16,219 nt of DNA, taken from NCBI GenBank assembly GCA_964559205.1, contig CAZLHV010000054.1:1-16219 (forward strand), in the 5' to 3' direction. The position numbers were made by a program, and so were the translations under genes. Origin of the DNA: GWF2-43-63 sp964559205. Lineage in GTDB: Bacteria; Bacteroidota; Bacteroidia; Bacteroidales; DTU049. The notes under the pieces were generated by a model that saw nothing but the letters and a program-made list of their open reading frames with translations, was not told the origin of the DNA and searched no databases. This document shows positions 7,782 to 16,100 of the stretch, piece by piece (positions within the stretch are counted from its first letter, which is position 1; the number at the start of each line of letters is the position of its first letter).

Positions 7782-8147
7782 ATGAAAAAGTTATTGTTCG
7801 CAATCTCATTAGTGGTAATAACTGCTGCTGCTTGTAAAAAAGATGAGCCTGAACAAGAAGGCGTATTGACTGTTAGTCCTACAAATAAAGACATCGGATC
7901 GGGCTCGGGTGTATTTTACATTGAGGTTGAAAGTAATACTGACTGGACCATTTATCCTGCCAATGGCATAGATCCTATCCAATCGCTTGACGTAACACCA
8001 CTGAGCGGATCCGGAAACGCAAGTGTTAAGGTGTCGTATGGTTCGCAATCTGTATCTGGAGAGTATGCATCCATTTATTTTAAGTACACATCACTTGGCG
8101 TGGAGAAATCTGTTTANNNNNNNNNNCAACCTGACACCATAGTTTAG
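7782..8147 (+). CDS. small lipoprotein with one BACON-type domain, interrupted by an N gap
   Basis: From ATG 7782 the frame codes for about 121 residues; the exact length is uncertain because 10 N (8117-8126) stand near the end. It starts with a lipoprotein signal peptide (MKKLLFAISLVVITAAAC, Cys18 as the lipidated residue), followed by KKDEPE. The K-D-E right after the cysteine resembles Bacteroidota surface lipoprotein export signals (inference). The rest looks like a single BACON-like beta-sandwich: VLTVSPTNKDIGSGSGVFYI, then NTDWTIYP, DVTPLSGSGNASVKVSY and SGEYASIYFKY. BACON domains usually sit at the N-terminus of larger glycan- or mucin-related proteins; here it is alone. ATG 7782 is preferred over the upstream frame opening at 7731 because it gives a clean signal peptide downstream of the promoter. 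It lies between the two degenerate CRISPR-repeat-like elements. Confidence 0.75.
   Translation: MKKLLFAISLVVITAAACKKDEPEQEGVLTVSPTNKDIGSGSGVFYIEVESNTDWTIYPANGIDPIQSLDVTPLSGSGNASVKVSYGSQSVSGEYASIYFKYTSLGVEKSVXXXXQPDTIV
8117..8126. other. assembly gap (10 N) inside the lipoprotein gene
   Basis: Ten N replace unknown sequence near the 3' end of the BACON lipoprotein gene. The reading frame across it and the stop at 8145-8147 are therefore provisional. Confidence 0.95.
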
Positions 8148-8245
8148 AAATAACACCTTCAAATTATTCAGAAATGTATAAGTGACAATTATTATACTAC
8201 CGAACTTGATAGAAAGAACTGCAATTCATATACTTGATTTGAAAA

Positions 8246-8291
8246 TGGTTTTACAAATATGGTTCTTTGATTTAACGATATTTGCAACAGT
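8246..8291 (+). repeat. degenerate terminal CRISPR repeat at the left end of the array
   Basis: This stretch lies exactly one 30-nt spacer before the first intact repeat. Its last 30 positions match the array repeat except for about five changes (GATTTAAC in place of GAATCCAC, among others), while its first 16 are diverged. The end GATATTTGCAACAGT is fully kept. Degenerate repeats normally mark the oldest, leader-distal end of an array. Confidence 0.85.
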
Positions 8292-11180
8292 CCGGAATAG
8301 TTTAACAACAATACCGATATCGTTGTGATTTGCTTTAGTTCTTTGAATCCACGATATTTGCAACAGTCCGGATTCTGTTTGCTACAAGCGCGGAACCGTT
8401 GTGATTTGCTTTAGTTCTTTGAATCCACGATATTTGCAACAGTTTTGAGGTCGTTATTGCCATAAACGAAAGTGTTGTGATTTGCTTTAGTTCTTTGAAT
8501 CCACGATATTTGCAACAGTCGATGTTCTGATGCCTGACATTGCATGCGGGTTGTGATTTGCTTTAGTTCTTTGAATCCACGATATTTGCAACAGTGTGCT
8601 GCAAAAAAACGACCATTACAAAGCAGTTGTGATTTGCTTTAGTTCTTTGAATCCACGATATTTGCAACAGTCGTTTGTTTTCAGTTCGAGAGTGATGCCC
8701 TGTTGTGATTTGCTTTAGTTCTTTGAATCCACGATATTTGCAACAGTAACTGTTAGTGAGGAACGGGTGCCGCTTCTGTTGTGATTTGCTTTAGTTCTTT
8801 GAATCCACGATATTTGCAACAGTTTTCTCATATTTTTTCTTTGCTATGTGATAGTTGTGATTTGCTTTAGTTCTTTGAATCCACGATATTTGCAACAGTT
8901 TTGTCCTTTCGCACCCGACTCCGTGCCCCGTTGTGATTTGCTTTAGTTCTTTGAATCCACGATATTTGCAACAGTTTATTTCATTTTCCATATTGTAAAT
9001 GTAGTGTTGTGATTTGCTTTAGTTCTTTGAATCCACGATATTTGCAACAGTTAATAGCTGAAACCTTCAAGCTCCCTACTCGTTGTGATTTGCTTTAGTT
9101 CTTTGAATCCACGATATTTGCAACAGTTCATTAACTTCAAATCCACTTTGAATGTGTGTTGTGATTTGCTTTAGTTCTTTGAATCCACGATATTTGCAAC
9201 AGTCGGTCTTAATATTCGAGTACGGAGTGTATTGTTGTGATTTGCTTTAGTTCTTTGAATCCACGATATTTGCAACAGTAACGCGCATGTTCAGATATAA
9301 ATTCTCGCCGGTTGTGATTTGCTTTAGTTCTTTGAATCCACGATATTTGCAACAGTGACGAGCCTTCCGATTCGTTTGAGGATGCGTTGTGATTTGCTTT
9401 AGTTCTTTGAATCCACGATATTTGCAACAGTCAGGAAAACGAATAGCCATGAAAGACCCAGGTTGTGATTTGCTTTAGTTCTTTGAATCCACGATATTTG
9501 CAACAGTGTATTCAAGTTTAAATATTTCAATCATTTTGTTGTGATTTGCTTTAGTTCTTTGAATCCACGATATTTGCAACAGTTCGTTGTATTGCACTGC
9601 TTTTCAAAGTGGGTTGTGATTTGCTTTAGTTCTTTGAATCCACGATATTTGCAACAGTTCGCCATCGGTTGTTAAATCGGTTCGGGCTGTTGTGATTTGC
9701 TTTAGTTCTTTGAATCCACGATATTTGCAACAGTAACGTTACACAAGGCAATACGTTCATGATAGTTGTGATTTGCTTTAGTTCTTTGAATCCACGATAT
9801 TTGCAACAGTCCGAGAGCAATATGAGCAAGGCCACCAAGGTTGTGATTTGCTTTAGTTCTTTGAATCCACGATATTTGCAACAGTTATGGATCCACGGTT
9901 ATGGCAGCCCGGTAGTTGTGATTTGCTTTAGTTCTTTGAATCCACGATATTTGCAACAGTTATATCTATCTGTTGCCCAGTCAATGTATCGTTGTGATTT
10001 GCTTTAGTTCTTTGAATCCACGATATTTGCAACAGTTCTGTGCGAATGATGAATTTTTGTTTTTTGTTGTGATTTGCTTTAGTTCTTTGAATCCACGATA
10101 TTTGCAACAGTGCGACCATTATGTATATCGTTGGCGCCATGTTGTGATTTGCTTTAGTTCTTTGAATCCACGATATTTGCAACAGTGGTATTATTTCCAT
10201 AACTCCAAGAATGGTGTTGTGATTTGCTTTAGTTCTTTGAATCCACGATATTTGTAACAGTCCCACCATGAAACCATGGAATCCCCTTTCGTTGTGATTT
10301 GCTTTAGTTCTTTGAATCCACGATATTTGCAACAGTTTTGGGTAATGGATTTGTGTTTTCATTGGTGTTGTGATTTGCTTTAGTTCTTTGAATCCACGAT
10401 ATTTGCAACAGTCGATCCTCGCCGCCACGCGTTCACCTGCTCGTTGTGATTTGCTTTAGTTCTTTGAATCCACGATATTTGCAACAGTTTCTGCACACTG
10501 TTCTATGCAATACTTCCAGTTGTGATTTGCTTTAGTTCTTTGAATCCACGATATTTGCAACAGTAAGCGGATGATTGCGCCTGTGGCTTTCAATGTTGTG
10601 ATTTGCTTTAGTTCTTTGAATCCACGATATTTGCAACAGTCTAACACATGGTATAGCAAATGCCTTTAGTGTTGTGATTTGCTTTAGTTCTTTGAATCCA
10701 CGATATTTGCAACAGTCAATGGCGAACACAGCCCATGGGCGCGAAGGTTGTGATTTGCTTTAGTTCTTTGAATCCACGATATTTGCAACAGTTTGATATA
10801 GCAATAATGTTAGCAGAATACTGTTGTGATTTGCTTTAGTTCTTTGAATCCACGATATTTGCAACAGTTAATAGTCCTGTAAATTACAGTGCCATTAAGT
10901 TGTGATTTGCTTTAGTTCTTTGAATCCACGATATTTGCAACAGTATACCCTTCTCAGTGTATTTGCTCGATGTGGTTGTGATTTGCTTTAGTTCTTTGAA
11001 TCCACGATATTTGCAACAGTTTGGCACGAGCGGCCGCACTGAAAACCCACGTTGTGATTTGCTTTAGTTCTTTGAATCCACGATATTTGCAACAGTCTTG
11101 GGTTGGACGAACCATAACGGATCTTGTTGTGATTTGCTTTAGTTCTTTGAATCCACGATATTTGCAACAGTCTTGGGTTG

Positions 11181-11280
11181 NNNNNNNNNNNNNNNNNNNN
11201 NNNNNNNNNNNNNNNNNNNNNNNNNNNNNNNNNNNNNNNNNNNNNNNNNNNNNNNNNNNNNNNNNNNNNNNNNNNNNNNN
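11181..11280. other. assembly gap (100 N) within a duplicated spacer
   Basis: A run of exactly 100 N, a typical placeholder for unknown gap size. The left flank ends with CTTGGGTTG and the right flank begins with ACGGATCTT; these are the first and last nine bases of the preceding spacer (11097-11125). The gap probably reflects assembly failure at a repeated spacer, so true spacer number and array length are unknown. Confidence 0.95.
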
Positions 11281-11638
11281 ACGGATCTTGTTGTGATTTG
11301 CTTTAGTTCTTTGAATCCACGATATTTGCAACAGTAACGTTGCTGAGCAATATATATAATTGTGTGTTGTGATTTGCTTTAGTTCTTTGAATCCACGATA
11401 TTTGCAACAGTAATGTCGAAGGAGAAACGTTTTCCTTTTCGGTTGTGATTTGCTTTAGTTCTTTGAATCCACGATATTTGCAACAGTCCCGAGTCAGTGA
11501 TGTTTTTCATGGCTGTGTTGTGATTTGCTTTAGTTCTTTGAATCCACGATATTTGCAACAGTTATTATACCAAAACAAAACCAAAATGCACAGTTGTGAT
11601 TTGCTTTAGTTCTTTGAATCCACGATATTTGCAACAGT

Positions 11639-11711
11639 ATACCCCCACTTAATGCGCTGGATAAAAACTGTTTAAGTCGAATATTAGAATAAAAAAACTG
11701 TTGTGATTATT
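11639..11711 (+). promoter_or_regulatory. leader-like segment between the last repeat and the terminator, with a truncated repeat
   Basis: An AT-rich 61-nt stretch follows the last intact repeat. It contains AAAAACTGTT twice, at 11663-11672 and 11693-11702, exactly 30 bp apart. At 11700-11708 the sequence GTTGTGATT repeats the first nine bases of the CRISPR repeat and then diverges. The end next to cas2 carries intact repeats while the far end is degenerate, so this is the likely spacer-acquisition (leader) side. This is inferred from position, not from a known motif. Confidence 0.55.
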
Positions 11712-11746
11712 AACCGTTTGGATGTGACTCTGAACGGTTTTTTTAT
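11712..11746 (+). terminator. intrinsic terminator at the right end of the array
   Basis: AACCGTT (11712-11718) pairs with AACGGTT (11733-11739) around a 14-nt loop, followed by a T-rich tail on the plus strand (a TTTTTTT run, then ATTT). It sits 4 bp after the truncated repeat GTTGTGATT and 40 bp before the cas2 stop. On the minus strand the hairpin is followed by AATAATCA, so it works best for plus-strand (array) transcription. Confidence 0.8.
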
Positions 11747-11785
11747 TTCTACCACGCTACTTTTTGGGCAATGAAATGTCATTGA

Positions 11786-12136
11786 TTAAAACAATTCCAG
11801 TTGCTGCGGGGTGTTGGGTCTATTTACAGCCCCCGAACTTTTATAAAACTCCATTTGCCCAAATTGCTTATCGGTCATGATAAACAAAATCACTTCGCCA
11901 TCGCGCGGGATGGCTGCTTTTGCTCTTCGCCGGTGTACTTCGGCATTTTCGATACTGGCGCAATGCCTTGCATAAATGCTGTATTGTATCATGGAGAAAC
12001 CATCTTTGAGGAGCCCTTTGCGAAAAGCTGTGTAGGCGCGTCGCTGGTCTTTTGTTTCGACCGGCAAATCGAAATAGACAAATAGCCACATAATACGGTA
12101 GGCGTTTAAACGTTCGGTTTCGGATAATCGGCTCAT
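11786..12136 (-). CDS. cas2: CRISPR-associated endoribonuclease-fold protein Cas2
   Basis: The 116-residue protein has the Cas2 ferredoxin-like fold signature. The first strand YRIMWLFVYFDLPV (13-26) carries the conserved aspartate (Asp23), followed by ETKDQRRAYTAFRKGLLKDG, the strand FSMIQYSIYARHC (47-59) and the later strand DGEVILFIMTDKQF (79-92). Cas2 is the dimeric core of the Cas1-Cas2 integrase that inserts new spacers. The start at 12136 gives the MSRLSE...YRIMWLFV beginning typical of Bacteroidota type II Cas2. It is the last gene of the leftward cas operon, 63 bp after cas1, and its 3' end faces the array. Confidence 0.95.
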   Translation of the reverse strand: MSRLSETERLNAYRIMWLFVYFDLPVETKDQRRAYTAFRKGLLKDGFSMIQYSIYARHCASIENAEVHRRRAKAAIPRDGEVILFIMTDKQFGQMEFYKSSGAVNRPNTPQQLELF

Positions 12137-12199
12137 GTTTATTACAAATTCAGTTTTTGGCTTCTCCGTGTTTTTCGGTCAACAGCCAAGGCTGCACCA

Positions 12200-13111
12200 T
12201 CACAAATCGGGGTACATGATTTTACGGCTTTCGCCCTCAAAACATCGCATCAAACTGGCGGTGGTTCGCTGTGCAGCCACCATGAGAGGGCTGTTGCTTC
12301 CAGCCATAAGCACGTCAATAACAGGAACCTGAAGCAGCTTCACTTTGAGTTCCTTACTCAACTCCTCGGGGCAATCGAATTCGGGCTCCCGTATCATATC
12401 CACCACCAGCTGATCCACGAAAGGCCGATAGGGCTCCATGATGTCGTCGGCCAAACAAAACGCGTTGTATTTGTTGCGGTGATGAATGCCCAGTGCTGGC
12501 AACATGCCACTACCCACCAAATTGCGGGCAATCACAGAACGCAAGATGGCATAACCATAATTCAACAGATTGTTCGGAGGCATATCGTAGCGACCACGCG
12601 TGAAGGATTCAATCTCTTCAAACAGCATGGGCCAATAAGTTGCTGCGGCCTGTCCTTCTGCGTTGCCAGTGTCGCCACTTTTCACATTCTTCATCAAGTG
12701 TTCCAGCTTGGGCGATTCTTTGCCCAGTTTTTTAAGCAAAGCCAACTGATTGCCAATTTTAGATTCGACGGTTTGCCGCCACAATTGCTTTTTAAGGGGT
12801 TCGCTGGCCGCAATTTGATGTCGCAACTTTTCGGTGAAGGTGCTGTTTGCATCCATGGGCAACACCAAGCCATGCGGCATGTGTTTCTCGTTGCAGGTTA
12901 GCATCGCGGCATTGTTCTCAATGAGGGCTTCCATGATGCCGTGCGAAACCGAAACCTGAAAATGGTCAATAATCAGAATCCCGATGTCTTCCACCGGCAC
13001 GGTGTTTTGCGTTAACCCAACTCCACTGGCACTTTGCTTCTCGATGAGCAGTTGACCATGTTTCAGACAAAGGCGCGCTTCGTGACCGATGTAAATGGTT
13101 TTCTTAATCAT
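12200..13111 (-). CDS. cas1: CRISPR integrase Cas1, type II
   Basis: The 303-residue protein is a type II Cas1, the metal-dependent integrase that joins spacers to the leader-end repeat together with Cas2. The N-terminal beta domain starts MIKKTIYIGHEARLCLKHGQ. The catalytic all-alpha domain holds the metal-site residues: Glu152 in DTGNAEGQAAATYW, a histidine in GIHHRNKYN (His210 or His211) and acidic residues in LADDIMEPYRPFVDQ (Asp222/Asp223). The tail NSPLMVAAQRTTASLMRCFEG is typical. Length is normal and nothing is broken. No cas4 or csn2 follows, consistent with subtype II-C. It starts 79 bp after cas9 and no separate promoter is seen, so it is probably cotranscribed. Confidence 0.96.
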   Translation of the reverse strand: MIKKTIYIGHEARLCLKHGQLLIEKQSASGVGLTQNTVPVEDIGILIIDHFQVSVSHGIMEALIENNAAMLTCNEKHMPHGLVLPMDANSTFTEKLRHQIAASEPLKKQLWRQTVESKIGNQLALLKKLGKESPKLEHLMKNVKSGDTGNAEGQAAATYWPMLFEEIESFTRGRYDMPPNNLLNYGYAILRSVIARNLVGSGMLPALGIHHRNKYNAFCLADDIMEPYRPFVDQLVVDMIREPEFDCPEELSKELKVKLLQVPVIDVLMAGSNSPLMVAAQRTTASLMRCFEGESRKIMYPDL

Positions 13112-13190
13112 TAAAACAATTTTTACTTCATTTTAACGGAAGAAAACCGTTTTGGTTTTATGTGTTTATTTTCTCAAGTACTAATTCGGT

Positions 13191-16100
13191 TCAATACTCG
13201 CCTATGGAAACAATTTGACCAATGTGGTTTATTCTGACTTTCACAATGCTGTTTGCAAAATCTAGCGATTTATATTGTTTATACGTAATGTTCTGAAGTT
13301 CTTTGACATCCTTCACAGTTGTTTCAAAATTGTGTCTAAACTTGTAATCCCTAATAATACTGTTTCCATACATTACTTTTGACATTGTTTGTACTCTAAA
13401 CAAATTGGGGCTAATTAAATGGTAGTTTTCGGGATTCAGCAAATCAATTTCATTTGGATTGAACCCCGTTTTCTCGTTGGGAAAAACAAAGTATTCGTTC
13501 TGTTTCATCGTGAATAGGAATGTCCAACCCTCGGCTTTTCGATAATCGCGATCAACAATAGGTAGGCCTTGGTTTGCTCTTGTGGTGGCCTCGAAAAACG
13601 AAACAACATTCTCTTGTAAGTTGCCCTGCTCGTCGCGATAGATGGCCACATGGTGATTGTTTCCAGTGTTTACAAAATCTACGGCTTGTTTGCGACCCTC
13701 TTTGTCTAAAACAAAACGACCCTCTTTGTCCTTTTTGTCATGCAGGGCAATGGCATTGCTAATGCCAGTAATGGTAACACGTTTAATGGATATGCCTTTT
13801 TCCTTATTAAGCCAAATTGGTTGCTCGCTTAAATTCGAGAAGGCTTTTTTAGGATCGCCACCAAATTCTTTCAGTCGTTCCTCTAGAATGAGTCTTATTT
13901 TTGGGTCAACAACTTTTTCGATTTTTAAATCTGGAGTGATGTCTTTTCGAATGGTGTATATTTTTTCGACTCCAACCAACTTTACTTTCTCGGGCACCTT
14001 AGTTGTGTGCAGCTCGTCAAGCCAAAGTGGATTTTTTTCAAGACTATTCTTTCCTGTGAATGCAAGTTTCGGATCATTGTCAAACTCGGCCAGCCTCGTA
14101 AGCATGGCTTCTCGATGCGATTTCTTTGCAACACGAGCTATGTGCTCTTCATTGAATTGAGAACCCACTTTCTCTTCATGGGTAACATATTGTTCAATGC
14201 TCCCATACACGGTTTCCAAATGCAGTTGCCCGCGAGGAGTCATTTGCTTTTTTCGATTTTTCCCATCGGTTCCTTTGGAGGTATTGATGTTTGAGGTTAC
14301 AACCTTGTTTTTTGCTTTTATTGATACTAGGGTGCTGGCTAAATGGCTTTTGGCCTCTGCGCGAAACTCATCAAGAGGCATTGGAGGTTTAAATCTCAAT
14401 TTTCCTCGTTCGTCGCGATAGAGTTCTTTTTGCTGAATCGCGTAAATCACGCTTGTTTTGTCAAGGTGAGCATTCAAATTATTCAAGTAGTGGATGTGAT
14501 TGTGTTTTGTAAAGGCAATGGTTAAGGCATCCATGGCATGATGTCGGTGGTCGTTGCGCTTTGTCCAATCTTTGATATGCCTGATTCGCTGTCCATCTCT
14601 ACCTTCAAATGTTTCGGTTAAACCCAACACATCATATTTATCCCAGTTTAGCTCTTGCATCACGTCAATTAATTGCCAGTCTTCGCGCAAACGGCTGGTA
14701 ACAGAACCTGAGGTTGAAACAACCTGTCGCACCATTTCTTCTAGTATGGTTTTAGCTTTTCGTGCAATATATTGTGTGTCTCTTATGTCGCGCTCGATAA
14801 ACCCGTCAGGGATTTCGCTCCCTTTCATTTTGAGTTTTTTAAGCTTTGCTTTCTTTCGAATGTCATTACCGAAAAGCGTTTCAACCCTCTCAAGATACTG
14901 TTCCATAGCCGTTTCACCATATTTTTTCAACATATAGTCGTAAGCAGTATCATTGTCTTTTTCGATATTCACTTCGCGCTTTTCGAGTGTTTTATTGCTG
15001 AATGAATCATCAAACAATCGCGATTGCGGTATGATGTGTTCAATGTCAAATTCTTTCCCAAACAGCTTTTCCTGTGGAATATAGGTGTCAGAATAAAGTG
15101 TTCTATACCCTCTAGGAGCTAATTCCAAATAGAGTTTATATCTGATAATGTCATTACGACTTACATGGGTTAATCCAAATTCCTTACTTAAGATAGTTCT
15201 GTACTTTTCGTGTTCTATGCTATTTTCGTTCATTGAACGCGTAAGCTCTTCACGTTCCTTTGCATTTTTCTTCAACTCTCGGGCAAGTTCAATGCGAATC
15301 TCATCTGGTTTTCCGAATTTTTCTGATATGGTGTTAACCACATTAATCATTTGATTCAGGATTTTCTCCACAACGGGATTTCGCAAACTGTTTTTCGGAA
15401 GTATGGCCAATTGATTTTTCAGTTCTTTTTTATCAAGCTCTTCCTTAGTAAGAGAGCTTTTTGAGTGCCTATATCCCGCATATTCACATGCGTCGCTGTA
15501 TTTATTTCCACCTTGGAGAAATGGGAGTATTTTGCGAATTGCCTTTGAGCTTAAACTGCTGTAATCGTCTTGGAATGAAATGTTGGCAAGCACTATGGCA
15601 TAATTTCTTTCGAAGCCATAGCGCTGCTGCAACTTGTGAACAAGCTTATCATTGCCTGTTGGCGAATTATCGCCTTCATACGAGTATAGCAAATGCCAAA
15701 GTAAAAAGGCACTTTGCTTGTCGTATTCTTCAGAATCTGCACTAAATGTAAGTATCTCTGTGTTTATTTCCAATGCTGAAAAAACGGTAAAAACAAGACT
15801 CTTGATTTCTGACGCACTCATCGAATCAAAATCGTGTTCTCCGTGACCGCTTAGCTCTATAATTCGGTTGTAGGCTTCATAAAGAGTAGCCATCGTTCTA
15901 TTGCCTTCAATGTCTTCATAATTCAAATCCAGCTCGCGAAAATTGTTGAAAAGAAGTTTTAAAACCTGAGTTTTCTTAAGTTTCTTTTTAAACATGAGCT
16001 CCGAGAAGAGAATGTTTTTTTCTTCGGGTTCTAGTGGTCGCACCAAACCTGTTTTTCTCTCCGAAATCTCAAGGTTATTTAAAACTTGCCAGATTTTAAA

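Larger units (their letters stand above)
8246..11638 (+). CRISPR. type II-C CRISPR array, 46-nt repeats, 29-31 nt spacers
   Basis: Forty-three intact 46-nt repeats are visible, the first at 8322-8367 and the last at 11593-11638. A degenerate repeat (8246-8291) precedes them at the left end. Each repeat starts GTTGTGATTTGCTTTAG and ends GATATTTGCAACAGT; its ends GTTG and CAAC are inverted. I found one base change, C to T at 10255 in the repeat 10216-10261. There are 43 spacers, mostly 30 nt with some of 29 and one of 31. The spacer at 11097-11125 is apparently repeated at 11172-11289, where a 100-N gap interrupts it. The GTTGTGATTTGC start is the crRNA-coding orientation of Bacteroidota II-C repeats, so crRNAs should come from the plus strand, opposite to cas9-cas1-cas2. 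Spacer origins cannot be judged without a search. Confidence 0.97.

Noticed and set aside
10651..10664. 14-base identity between spacer 10641-10670 and cas9 (15684-15697): possible self-targeting
   Set aside because: The match covers only positions 11-24 of the spacer and ends before the PAM-proximal seed. A 14-base match is not very unlikely given 43 spacers and 16 kb on two strands.
8791..11331. Many open frames across the array with a recurring peptide on either strand
   Set aside because: They are translations of the CRISPR repeat itself; the recurring peptides follow repeat spacing and there are no start signals or protein families.
11699..11750. Minus-strand tracrRNA candidate with AATCACAAC
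   Set aside because: Pairing with the repeat stops after nine bases, the flanking bases do not continue the duplex, and a T run follows almost directly, leaving no room for the usual tracrRNA hairpins. A truncated repeat plus plus-strand terminator explains it better.
13135..13151. Hairpin AACGG / CCGTT between cas9 and cas1
   Set aside because: Only five base pairs and no T run on the minus strand, so it is not a terminator within the cas operon.
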